From positions 22,904 through 86,903 of the forward strand of contig JBFYWB010000095.1 of NCBI GenBank assembly GCA_041299015.1: DNA of 64,000 bases. Direction: 5' to 3'. A program made the translations under genes and the position numbers. Positions 19,501-27,671 of this stretch are shown piece after piece (the stretch's first letter is position 1; every line of letters begins with the position of its first letter). The stretch comes from JARFQH01 sp041299015. Lineage in GTDB: Bacteria > Desulfobacterota > Desulfobacteria > Desulfobacterales > SG8-13. The notes beneath the pieces were generated by a model that worked only from the letters and a program-made list of their open reading frames with translations, did no database searches and was not told where the DNA came from.

Positions 19501-20177
19501 ACACGGGCGCCGTCGCTACGCTCGAAGCCGTTGCTGGCCGCACAACGGTAAAGCTGCGCGAACCGATCGACCAGCACCCCGACACTGTGTTCGAAGGCCA
19601 GCGCTTGGATCTGGGAGTAGAGCGTGGAGATCTTAACGGAAATATACTCGATTTCAGGGTTTTCCAGGTCAGCGATGTAGATTTCCAGGCGTCGGCGTGC
19701 CTCGGCCTCGCCCAAAACGGCTTCGCCGAGGTGGTTGATGTTCATGCGCACACCCTGGCGCTTGCGCTTCTGCAGATGCGCGTGCAATACCTCCGGCTCG
19801 CCCGGAATAATCGCCCGGCTGCTGTTTTGACGCATCTTCTCAATCATTTTCGGAACGGTCAACGCCGGAAAATGACGGCCGAGTCCAAGGAACATCTGCA
19901 CCAGCAACCGATCGAATTTCGGAAAAAAATCAGGGACGCCATAGCGACGCAGGATGCTGTTGACCTGGTCCGCCACCCGGGCAGGATTGTGCGAGCGAAA
20001 GCTCTGGTCGATCATCTTGGTCAGAACGACCTTGTCCATGGGATTGGACAAAAGGCGCTGCATCTGCTCCTGGATGCCCGTTTCTTCTTCGGTCAGCAGC
20101 TCATTGGCACGGTTTTGCCACTTCACGGCTGTCTCGATCGCTTTTTCGGCGATAGTTTTCAATTCTGGCTGATCCAT
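16575..20177 (-). CDS. putA: Bifunctional proline dehydrogenase / L-glutamate gamma-semialdehyde dehydrogenase (PutA type)
   Basis: 1200 residues. It oxidises proline to pyrroline-5-carboxylate (FAD-dependent PRODH barrel, about 130-460, with LRIVKGANMEMEQ near 300) and then to glutamate in the aldehyde dehydrogenase domain (about 540-1010). ALDH landmarks are SPWNFPIAIPCGG (about 660), the catalytic base Glu757 in SAETGGKN and nucleophile Cys791 in NCGQKCSA. The C-terminal about 190 residues resemble the substrate-channel cap of long PutA proteins. No ribbon-helix-helix DNA-binding domain precedes the PRODH, so it should not self-regulate like enterobacterial PutA. GAGGAG lies upstream of the ATG, and a promoter candidate is at 20234-20263. 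Confidence 0.93.
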   Translation of the reverse strand: MDQPELKTIAEKAIETAVKWQNRANELLTEEETGIQEQMQRLLSNPMDKVVLTKMIDQSFRSHNPARVADQVNSILRRYGVPDFFPKFDRLLVQMFLGLGRHFPALTVPKMIEKMRQNSSRAIIPGEPEVLHAHLQKRKRQGVRMNINHLGEAVLGEAEARRRLEIYIADLENPEIEYISVKISTLYSQIQALAFEHSVGVLVDRFAQLYRCAASNGFERSDGARVPKFVNLDMEEYRDLEITVTAFKRTLEQPEFKTYSAGLVLQAYIPDSYGIQQDLTAWARERVAAGGAPIKLRIVKGANMEMEQLESAIFNWPLAPYDNKLDVDANYKRMIAYGMQPQNIRAVNLGIASHNLFELAFAHTLGQHHRVGDYFYFEMLEGMADHVRRALCETVGDVLLYAPVAAKDEFINAIAYLIRRLDENTAAENFLRYAPNLSTQSQAWAFLKEHFRASIERIPSVGSSPHRIQDRATETFSEKMGTLYDAEFTNEPDTDWSLASNRKWAEAIRERWCKGAGDAPLKIPLVIDNQELFEDRPRRDIIDTSRYRENIVVARFALATATDVRNAVGVAKADTDKWRQKSLNERHQVLSKVAMALRRSRGDLIGAAAVNTGKVFTESDIEVSEAVDFAEYYPFSAKIFAGRDNIRASGKGVGCVISPWNFPIAIPCGGVVAALAAGNTVILKPSSDAVLVAWQLCRCFWQAGVSRRTLQFLPCSGGSIGMELISHPDVDFVILTGGTETGMGMLSAKPGLFLSAETGGKNATIVTAMADRDQAIKNVLQSAFSNCGQKCSATSLLILEKEVYEDLNFRRQLVDAAESLTVGSAWDFKNKMGPLFRPPSGVLKRGIEQLETGENWALQPRNLDDNPCMWTPGIKWDVTAGSFTHTTELFGPVLGVMPAKNLEQAIELVNATGYGLTSGLESLDRREQETWKKGINAGNLYINRGTTGAVTLRQPFGGIGKSALGAAIKAGSPNYVSQFMTFDEIGYPRVGAIKRDHALLRLSHEWQRKATWGAFSEAAPDILKTVRAIRSYLYHFEREFAIENDYFHLRGQDNILRYRPIGRVMVRIDREDSLFEVLARIAAVRIVGCDLLISVHPDTVHPAAVFLDSKEGQKLVGETVLERQTDRDIIRLLPHIQRIRYADSRRVPAEVFRAAAEIGFYIARAPVMMEGRIELLHYVMNQSICNAYHRYGNLGDRSLI

Positions 20178-20233
20178 TCGCTCATCTCCTCGCCCGGAGC
20201 GGCGGCGCTGAAAGACAGTTGACGGATGATTCG

Positions 20234-20263
20234 AATATAATCATGGATGAGAGGCAATGACAA
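20234..20263 (-). promoter_or_regulatory. Candidate promoter of the PutA-type gene
   Basis: Read on the - strand, TTGTCA (20258-20263) and TATATT (20234-20239) are 18 bases apart, 57 bases before the ATG. The spacing is acceptable and the -10 is good. The rest of the 20178-20392 gap shows nothing recognisable. Confidence 0.45.
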
Positions 20264-20392
20264 GACGCGGGTTCCGATGCGCCGACCACCGGCTAAAGAC
20301 GGCGCGGCAACGAATCTTCACCCGCCATACAGCGGCGCGGCCCTCAGGCCGCAAGGCGACGGTTTACCGCGGACGATCGAAAAGACACCCGA

Positions 20393-21100
<708 letters not shown>

Positions 21101-21116
21101 TCTACCGGCCCTCGCT

Positions 21117-22325
21117 TCAGGGTATCCCTGCGATTTCCCTTTCCATTTCGACTTCTTGCGCTTTGCGTTTGGCCGGCAGCAATCCCTCGGGGCGAAAGAC
21201 CATCATTGCCGTCATGGCCCCGCCGAACGCGGCCATGCGGTAGAGCGCCAAACCCCTGAACATTTCGGGCAGAACAATGATCGCAGCCGCACCGATAATG
21301 ATGCCGGGGATGGACCCCATACCGCCGAGAACCACAATACAGAGTACCAGTGCGGACTCCAGAAAGATAAACGAACTCGGGTTGACGTAGCGCACCTTGG
21401 CCGCGAAAAATGCACCGGCAAACCCGGCGAAGATGGCTCCCAGCATGTAGGCGTACAGTTTCATGCGGGTCGTGTGGATACCGGTCAACTCGGCGGCGGT
21501 TTCGTCCTCCCTGACAGCCATCCAGGCCCGCCCGATGCGGGAAGTGTTCAACCGATAAACGGCCAGCATGATCAGCAGCGCTATGGCCAGAATCAGATAA
21601 TACATCCAGACGAGGTTCTTCATGTAAAGGTGGGCGAACTGAACGCTGCCGTTTTCAACGACGGGATAGAACATCCCCGGTGCTTTAATGCCCAGTATGC
21701 CGTTGGGCCCCTTGGTCACCTTGTCCCAGTTGTTCAGCACGATGCGGATGATCTCACCGAACCCCAGGGTGACAATGGCCAGGTAGTCTCCGCGCATTTT
21801 CAGGGTGGGGTAGCCGATAAAGGCACCGACACACGCACTGATCACACATCCCACCGGCAGCGCCAGCCAGAAGGGGACCCCGAAATTGGTGTTCAGCAGG
21901 GCATAGGTATAGGCTCCGACGGCGTAAAAAGCGATGTATCCGAGGTCGAGTAGACCGGCCAGACCGACGACGATGTTCAAGCCGAGGCCCAGAGAAACAT
22001 ATATCAAGACGTTGATGGCAATATCGCGTCCGTAGTTGTCGGCGATCCAGGGCAGGGCCAGCACCCCCAGCACCCCCAGACCGATCAGCAGCCTCCGCGG
22101 CGGTCGAAATTGAGTGGATGCATCAAATATCTTGGGCCTGAAAGACAGCCCTTTCAGCAAATAGTGGTAGATCAGCACCAGCATCCCGGCCGCGGTAATG
22201 ACCGCCATTACTCTCAGAACCCGATCCCATACGAATCGACCCTCCTCGATGCCCAGCATCGGAAACAGAAGAATAAAAGCCCAGATCAGGACGATGACGA
22301 ATTTCAGCAATGGCCTCGGTGACAT
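21117..22325 (-). CDS. livM: Second branched-chain amino-acid-type ABC transporter permease, LivM type
   Basis: 402 residues from the ATG at 22325, which begins 1 base after the livH stop. A reading from 22355 would run inside livH and is not needed. Hydrophobic segments start at residue about 6; the signature GLGLNIVVGLAGLLDLGYIA, the MRGDYLAIVTLGFGEIIRIV segment and the coupling loop SRIGRAWMAVREDE are intact. It has the same N-terminal extension as the first LivM, with two extra helices before the conserved core. It forms the channel with the LivH encoded immediately upstream. Confidence 0.93.
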   Translation of the reverse strand: MSPRPLLKFVIVLIWAFILLFPMLGIEEGRFVWDRVLRVMAVITAAGMLVLIYHYLLKGLSFRPKIFDASTQFRPPRRLLIGLGVLGVLALPWIADNYGRDIAINVLIYVSLGLGLNIVVGLAGLLDLGYIAFYAVGAYTYALLNTNFGVPFWLALPVGCVISACVGAFIGYPTLKMRGDYLAIVTLGFGEIIRIVLNNWDKVTKGPNGILGIKAPGMFYPVVENGSVQFAHLYMKNLVWMYYLILAIALLIMLAVYRLNTSRIGRAWMAVREDETAAELTGIHTTRMKLYAYMLGAIFAGFAGAFFAAKVRYVNPSSFIFLESALVLCIVVLGGMGSIPGIIIGAAAIIVLPEMFRGLALYRMAAFGGAMTAMMVFRPEGLLPAKRKAQEVEMEREIAGIP

Positions 22326-22326
22326 A

Positions 22327-23238
22327 CTACACCCTGGTATCGTCCACCTGCTCACCCATGATGCCGGTGGGTCTGAAGTAAAGCACGAGAATCAGGATAA
22401 TAAAGGCAAACACGTCTTTGTATTCGCTGGCCAGGTATCCGGCGGCAAAAATTTCGACCATTCCGATGATCATGCCCCCCAGCATGGCGCCGGTGAGGTT
22501 GCCGATTCCGCCAAGCACGGCCGCCGAAAAAGCCTTGATGCCCGGAATAAACCCCATGTCGAACCGGACCGATCCGTAATAGAGACCGACCATGACCCCG
22601 GCGGCGGCCGCCAGTGCGGCTCCGATGACGAAGGTGGTCACGATGGTCTTGTTGGCGTTGATACCGAGAATGGCGCTCATGACCCGATCCTGGGCCGTGG
22701 ATCGCATGGCTTTTCCCAACCGGGTCCGGTTGACGAACAGATTCAGGCCGATCATGAGCAGCACTGAGCCGATGATAATGAAGACCTGCATGCTGGTGAC
22801 GATGACACCGCCGACTTCAAACCCGCCGGAGGTGAAAAAATGTGGATAGGCCTTGTCGTAAACTCCCTGGGAAAGCATCATGCCGTTGGATAGAAAAATC
22901 GACATCCCGAGCGCCGAAAGCAGCAGGGAAAGCCGGCTGGCCCTGCGCAGCGGGCGGTAAGCGACGGTTTCAAGTGCGACCGCCAGGAAAGCGCAGTAAA
23001 TCATGGCCAGAAGAAAGGCCAGCAGGAGTCCCAGGAAGGGGTGCGTCTCGAGAACCCCCCTGGCCTGCATGAAGGAAAGGACAATCACCCCGATATAGCC
23101 GCCTGCGGTGAAAATTTCGCCATGGGCAAAGTTGATCAACTGGATGATGCCGTAAACCATCGTGTAGCCGAGGGCGATCAGGGCATATATCGACCCCAAG
23201 GTGAGTCCGTTGATGATCTGCTGGAAGAAGACCTCCAC
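22327..23238 (-). CDS. livH: Second branched-chain amino-acid-type ABC transporter permease, LivH type
   Basis: 303 residues, about eight helices. TLGSIYALIALGYTMVYGII, QLINFAHGEIF, the coupling loop RLGKAMRSTAQDRVMSAILG and GIKAFSAAVLGGIGNLTGAM are the family segments. It is translationally coupled to livM (1-base gap). The 99-base gap before it, after livJ, carries a strong hairpin at 23264-23301. Confidence 0.94.
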   Translation of the reverse strand: MEVFFQQIINGLTLGSIYALIALGYTMVYGIIQLINFAHGEIFTAGGYIGVIVLSFMQARGVLETHPFLGLLLAFLLAMIYCAFLAVALETVAYRPLRRASRLSLLLSALGMSIFLSNGMMLSQGVYDKAYPHFFTSGGFEVGGVIVTSMQVFIIIGSVLLMIGLNLFVNRTRLGKAMRSTAQDRVMSAILGINANKTIVTTFVIGAALAAAAGVMVGLYYGSVRFDMGFIPGIKAFSAAVLGGIGNLTGAMLGGMIIGMVEIFAAGYLASEYKDVFAFIILILVLYFRPTGIMGEQVDDTRV

Positions 23239-23263
23239 GAGCGGCTCCCGAATGACGGTAAGG

Positions 23264-23301
23264 GGCCTATCGGCCCGGGTGACGGTCGGGCCCGATAGGC
23301 C
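23264..23301 (-). terminator. Hairpin between the second livJ and livH
   Basis: A 14-15-bp GC-rich stem (arms 23264-23277 and 23287-23301, one bulged base) with a 9-base loop lies about 37 bases past the livJ stop on the - strand. No T-run follows. It sits in the same relative place as the hairpin after the first livJ, which suggests 3'-end protection or partial termination to favour binding-protein expression. Confidence 0.55.
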
Positions 23302-23337
23302 GTTATTCTGAGAAATTGCGGCTTCGCCGGATGGGGG

Positions 23338-24447
23338 TTACTTGTAAGGGACGAATTTCCCGTCTTTGACCACCAGGACCTGATACGTCGAACCACTGTC
23401 GCCCTTGGCGTCGAAGCTGATTTTCTTGGACGCGCCCTGCACATTGGTGGCCCGGATCGCTTCGGCCAGTTTGTCCGGATCGTCCGCACCCACCTTGGCG
23501 ATGGCCGCAAGGAGGATATTGGCCGCATCGTAGGCGTAGGACGAATAGGAGCCCGGTTGACCGTATTTCTTGGTGTAGGCGTCCATGAAGCCCTTGACCT
23601 CGGGGATGTCCTCTGAAGGCGGCTGGCCGAAGGTAAAGTAAGTCCCCTCTCCGGCATCCTTGGCGATCTCGAGGTAGTTCGGATGGTAGACCGCATCTTC
23701 GGACATCAAGGTGGCCCTGAGCCCCAAACGTTTGGCCTGGATAGCCATCAAGTTGCCTTCCGGATTGTAGAGGCTCATGTAGAGCACATCCGGGTCGGCG
23801 GCTTTGATTTTCGTCAAAATGCCCGAAAAGTCCTTGTCGCCCTGATTGATATGTTCACGGGCCACCACTTTGACCTTGCCGCCCAGCTCTTTTTCCAGAT
23901 TGTCCGCCAGTCCCTGGGTGTAGGTGGTTTTGTCGTCGACGATGGCGATGGTCTTGATCTTGAGATCGTCAATTAAAAACTCGGCGGCGGCTTTGGACTG
24001 ATCGTCGTCCCGACCGCAGACCCGGAACATGTACTTATATCCCCTATCCGTGACCTTTTCGTTGGTGGAAGCCGGGGTGAGCATCACTATCTTAGCGTCG
24101 TTGAGTACGTCGGATGCCGGAATAGTGGCCGAAGAACAATAGGCTCCGATCACGCCGGCGACTTCGAGGTTGGCCAGTTTGTTGGCGGCCGAAACGGCCT
24201 GTTTCCCATCACAGCCGGAATCCTGTGGAAGGTATTCGATCTTATCGAACCCCGGCACGCCGCCCTTGGCTTCCCACATGGCAATGGCGATCTCGACACC
24301 CTGGCGGATGTCGTTTCCGTCGGCCGCATATTGGCCCGTCAATGGACTCAAGGAACCGATCTTGAGTGTTTTGGCCATTGCCAGGCACGGCGAGAGAATC
24401 AAACCGACAGTCAGCATCAGTCCAATCAACATTTTAAGCGCTTTCAT
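23338..24447 (-). CDS. livJ: Second branched-chain amino-acid-type ABC transporter substrate-binding protein
   Basis: 369 residues. The signal peptide is at about 1-25 (LMLTVGLILSPCLAMA before KTLKIG). The mature protein has the KIGSLSPLTGQYAADGNDIRQG opening of the LivJ family, so it is a periplasmic two-lobed binding protein. It differs enough from the first LivJ, notably in ligand-cleft segments such as GAYCSSATIPAS here against GHICSGATKPA there, to bind a different ligand. AGGAGGTAG lies just before the ATG. Two overlapping palindromes lie 25 bases upstream. Confidence 0.93.
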   Translation of the reverse strand: MKALKMLIGLMLTVGLILSPCLAMAKTLKIGSLSPLTGQYAADGNDIRQGVEIAIAMWEAKGGVPGFDKIEYLPQDSGCDGKQAVSAANKLANLEVAGVIGAYCSSATIPASDVLNDAKIVMLTPASTNEKVTDRGYKYMFRVCGRDDDQSKAAAEFLIDDLKIKTIAIVDDKTTYTQGLADNLEKELGGKVKVVAREHINQGDKDFSGILTKIKAADPDVLYMSLYNPEGNLMAIQAKRLGLRATLMSEDAVYHPNYLEIAKDAGEGTYFTFGQPPSEDIPEVKGFMDAYTKKYGQPGSYSSYAYDAANILLAAIAKVGADDPDKLAEAIRATNVQGASKKISFDAKGDSGSTYQVLVVKDGKFVPYK

Positions 24448-24471
24448 TTCCTACCTCCTTTGTTGTGAGTT

Positions 24472-24495
24472 GACCATTAATGGTCCTGCGGACCA
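24472..24495 (-). promoter_or_regulatory. Overlapping palindromes upstream of the second livJ
   Basis: A perfect 14-base palindrome, GACCATTAATGGTC (24472-24485), shares an arm with a second hairpin, TGGTCC-TGC-GGACCA (24481-24495). In RNA the two stems would be mutually exclusive. It could be an operator or a translational switch between livG and livJ; function is inferred only. Confidence 0.4.
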
Positions 24496-24584
24496 CCGCG
24501 GTGCATGAACATCATATTTCCGTGCTAAACCGCATGAAAAATAAACGGCATCATAAACTGCAGGCACGCAGGGAGGCACCCCGG

Positions 24585-25352
24585 TCATGAATTGGCCTGC
24601 TTGCCCAAATAGGCTTCGATGACGTGCGGGTCCCGGCGGATTTCAGCCGGCGTGCCCTCGGCGATTTTACGCCCGTAATCGAGCACGACGATTCGGTGAC
24701 AAATCCCCATGACGACACGCATATCGTGTTCCACCAGCAAAATATTGATGCCGCGGCCGAGCAAGGATTCGATCAGACGCATCAAATTCAGGGATTCGTT
24801 GGGGTTCATGCCGGCAGCCGGTTCGTCGAGAAGAATCGTCCCCGGGTCGGTTGCCAGCGCCCTGGCGATTTCCAGCCTGCGCTGAAAGCCGTAGGCAAGA
24901 TTGGCGGCCATTTCGTGACGCCATTCATACAGTTTTAGAAAGTCGAGGATGGCCTCGGCTTTTTGCCGGCTCGACCGTTCTTCCTCGGCCTGGAAACGGG
25001 TTCGGAATATGGCATCGATAATGCTGCTTTTTGTGCGGCAGTGAAGTCCGGCCAACACGTTTTCAAGCACCGTCATGGCCTTGAAGAGGCGGATGTTCTG
25101 AAAGGTCCGGGCGATACCGTTGGCGACGATTTCATGGGGATGAAGGCGGTTGAGTTTTTTATTCCGGTAGGTAATCTCGCCGTTATTGGGTGTATACACC
25201 CCCGTAATCAGGTTGAAAACAGTGGTTTTACCGGCGCCGTTGGGACCGATAAGACCGAGAATCTCACCTTTTCTGAGTGTCATGTCAAGACTATCGACTG
25301 CCTTTAGGCCGCCGAAATTCTTGGCCACCTTTTCAAGCGCCAATTCACCCAT
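24585..25352 (-). CDS. livG: Second branched-chain amino-acid-type ABC transporter ATPase, LivG type
   Basis: 255 residues. Walker A is GPNGAGKTTVFN, then ARTFQNIRLFKAMTVLENVLAG, the signature LAYGFQRRLEIARALA, Walker B ILLDEPAAGMNP and the switch LVEHDM. Unusually it is the first gene of its operon, separated from livJ by 137 bases; the usual order has it after livM. It has its own good promoter at 25445-25474. Confidence 0.94.
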   Translation of the reverse strand: MGELALEKVAKNFGGLKAVDSLDMTLRKGEILGLIGPNGAGKTTVFNLITGVYTPNNGEITYRNKKLNRLHPHEIVANGIARTFQNIRLFKAMTVLENVLAGLHCRTKSSIIDAIFRTRFQAEEERSSRQKAEAILDFLKLYEWRHEMAANLAYGFQRRLEIARALATDPGTILLDEPAAGMNPNESLNLMRLIESLLGRGINILLVEHDMRVVMGICHRIVVLDYGRKIAEGTPAEIRRDPHVIEAYLGKQANS

Positions 25353-25444
25353 TGCCTGTCGATCGTACCCGCAGCCATCTGTTTCTTGCCATCCAAGACA
25401 AGTCGGAAAAGGGTGGATGATCTTAAAACCGAATTGGATTCACC

Positions 25445-25474
25445 CCTATACAATTAGAATTTTAATCCTGTCAA
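25445..25474 (-). promoter_or_regulatory. Promoter of the second liv operon
   Basis: On the - strand, TTGACA (25469-25474) and TATAGG (25445-25450) are 18 bases apart in an AT-rich gap, 93 bases before livG. The -35 is a perfect consensus. Confidence 0.55.
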
Positions 25475-25516
25475 CCGATTTAATTTAGCGTTTAAAAGGT
25501 TAAAACCGTTAAGATT

Positions 25517-26425
25517 TTAAATCTGGTTCACTTCGGGCTCATTTTTTATCGCGGCCTTCGCGGTCGTTCCCAAATAGATCGCCGTCAGGGAGAGGGCCGC
25601 ACCGACGGCGCCGAAGAGGTCGGTTTCTCGGTTAAAAAAAAGAATATCCCAGGCGAAGGAAAGCGCCGGCTGCAGGAGGATCAGCAAGCCGACGAGAGAA
25701 GACCGCAGGCGGGCCAGGCCTTTTGTTATCAGGACCCAACCGATGACCTGACTTAAAAGTCCGTAGGCGGCCAACGCGAAAAGGCTTTGCCGGTCAGGAA
25801 TGGCAAAGGGGTCGTTTTGCAGCCATGCCGCCAAGCCGAGGAGAAGCGCGGAAACCATTGAGATGACGGCCAGATTGGCCATTGCGGAGGGTGCCTTTTT
25901 TTGTGACTGCAGTTTGCGCAGGGCCAGCAGGTAAACGGCATAGCAGACGGCAGTCGCCAGGCCCAAAACGACGCCCAGGCGGTAGGTTTCGCCCAACTGA
26001 CGCCAGTTAATCCCGGCCAGCAGAAAAAGACCCAGAAACGCCAGCGGTATCGCCGCCATGGTCCGTATTGCGACTGGTTCACGCAGGACCAGAACTCCGT
26101 ATAGGGCCAGCAGAAATACCTGGAAGTTTGCCAGAATAGTGGCCAGGCCCGGTCCGACGTAGTGGATGGATATGTGCCAGAAAAAAAGATCGAGTGAGAA
26201 AACGCCGCCGCAGAAAATGCCGAGAAAAAAAAAGGAAGCTCCCCTCCACAGGGCTTCCCGCCTAATCCCCAAAATGATGAGCAGCATAATGCCGCCGAAG
26301 AAGGTTCGGTAGAACCCGGCCATGGTCGGGCTTACGTGGGCCAGTTTGACGAACACGGCCGAAAAACTGATGAGCACCGCACCTGTCGCCACCATCACGG
26401 CCCCGGATGTCTCGGTACTTTTCAA
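25517..26425 (-). CDS. EamA/DMT-family membrane transporter
   Basis: 302 residues with ten predicted helices in two repeats. The N-terminal segment ATGAVLISFSAVFVKLAHVS and the FYRTFFGGIMLL following it are the first EamA repeat, and the second half starts near AVISMVSALLLGLAAW. These drug/metabolite transporters usually export amino acids, amines or related metabolites across the inner membrane; direction and substrate cannot be read here. It is the last gene of the - strand group ridA, FAD oxidoreductase and M24 protein, 61 bases after the latter. Confidence 0.88.
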   Translation of the reverse strand: MKSTETSGAVMVATGAVLISFSAVFVKLAHVSPTMAGFYRTFFGGIMLLIILGIRREALWRGASFFFLGIFCGGVFSLDLFFWHISIHYVGPGLATILANFQVFLLALYGVLVLREPVAIRTMAAIPLAFLGLFLLAGINWRQLGETYRLGVVLGLATAVCYAVYLLALRKLQSQKKAPSAMANLAVISMVSALLLGLAAWLQNDPFAIPDRQSLFALAAYGLLSQVIGWVLITKGLARLRSSLVGLLILLQPALSFAWDILFFNRETDLFGAVGAALSLTAIYLGTTAKAAIKNEPEVNQI

Positions 26426-26486
26426 CAGCGACCTGTCGATAAAGGGCGAAAAAATCGTTTTTGTCAGAAATGTCAGCGGTGCTCGG

Positions 26487-27638
26487 TTATTTCACGACCA
26501 AATCCAGCGGTCGCCGTGAAAGTGCCTCGCAGCCGGCATTTGTCACCGTCACCGTGTGCCCGAAACACATGGCGTGGCCAGTGTCGCTGTCCATCAGTAT
26601 CATGTGCAGGAAAAACACCATGCCGGCCGCGGCCGGCACCGGGTTGCCGTGGTAAACCATCGGCCAGTCCATCCAGTTGGGCGCAAATACGGCGCCCAGA
26701 CCGTAGCCGGTGGCATTTAGCCTGTGCTCCCGCATACCGGCCGCGTCACAGGTGCGGGCGTAGGCATCGAAGACTTCTCCGATGGGGCGCCCCGGTTTCA
26801 GGACCTCCATGCAGGCCTGCATGGCTTCCAGGGTAACGGCGTGCATGCTCCGGTGACGGTCCGTGGCCCGGCCGATCGGGATCGTTCGCATCATGGCGGC
26901 ATGATAGTGCCGAAAGGCTCCGGCCCATTCCAGCGTGAGTTGATCCTGGCGATCGAGCTTTCGACGACCGGCCTTGTAACGGCAGAGCAGCGCGTCGTGG
27001 CCGGAACCGATGATAAACTCGTTGCCCGGATAATCCCCGCCGCCGGCGAAAATCGCCCCCTGCATGGCCGCCAGAATGTCGCCCTCGTCGGCGCCCGGCC
27101 CGGTCAGGCGATGCGCCTGGTCGAGGGCCAGATCCGCCAGTTCCGCGGCTCTGCTCACGAAAACCATCTCGGCCGGGCTTTTCACGACCCGCAGCCGGTT
27201 GACCAGGTCGGATGCGTCCTCGAGCGTGCAGAATCCGGCCAGTTCAGCCTCCAGGGATTTTCCGTTCTTGGCCGTCAGGCCGTAGGCATCATATTCCACG
27301 CCCAGTCTCTGCCCCCTGCAGTTGAATCCGGCCAGAATGTCCCTGAGGTGACGGGCCGGGTTGGCATCCGGGGCGTCCACCCAAATGCGAATATCTTGGA
27401 TCACCGACGTGTGTCGGGCCTGGCGCAGATCCGGGGCGCGGGTCAACAGCATCAGACGGCCGTCCGCCCCGAGGAAGAGACATTGGAAAAAAACAAACCC
27501 GAAGGAGTCGTAGCCCGTCAGATAGAACATGCTTTCCTGCCTGAACATCAGCAGACCGTCCAGACCGCGCGCGGTCATCTCATCGACCGTCCTTCGGCGC
27601 CGTTCGGCAAATTCATCTTCCGAAAAATGCAAAGCCAT
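26487..27638 (-). CDS. M24 (creatinase/aminopeptidase P fold) protein lacking the metal site
   Basis: 383 residues. The creatinase N-terminal domain (about 1-130, with GLLMFRQESMFYLTGYDSFG) and the pita-bread catalytic domain (about 150-383) are both present. By eye, all five metal ligands of M24 peptidases are replaced: the two Asp by Glu and Ala (LEWAGAFRHYHAAMMRT), His by Tyr (TGYGLGA), and the two Glu by His (MVFFLHM) and Gly (CFGHTVTVT). The family's catalytic His also appears to be Arg (LLCRYKAG). It is therefore not a normal Xaa-Pro dipeptidase. Creatinase and ectoine hydrolase are known metal-free members, so a C-N hydrolase of a small nitrogen compound is possible. It lies 33 bases after the FAD oxidoreductase in the same operon. 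Confidence 0.85.
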   Translation of the reverse strand: MALHFSEDEFAERRRRTVDEMTARGLDGLLMFRQESMFYLTGYDSFGFVFFQCLFLGADGRLMLLTRAPDLRQARHTSVIQDIRIWVDAPDANPARHLRDILAGFNCRGQRLGVEYDAYGLTAKNGKSLEAELAGFCTLEDASDLVNRLRVVKSPAEMVFVSRAAELADLALDQAHRLTGPGADEGDILAAMQGAIFAGGGDYPGNEFIIGSGHDALLCRYKAGRRKLDRQDQLTLEWAGAFRHYHAAMMRTIPIGRATDRHRSMHAVTLEAMQACMEVLKPGRPIGEVFDAYARTCDAAGMREHRLNATGYGLGAVFAPNWMDWPMVYHGNPVPAAAGMVFFLHMILMDSDTGHAMCFGHTVTVTNAGCEALSRRPLDLVVK

Positions 27639-27671
27639 CCTCTCATTCTCCCATTGATGTCATTGTGTCCG

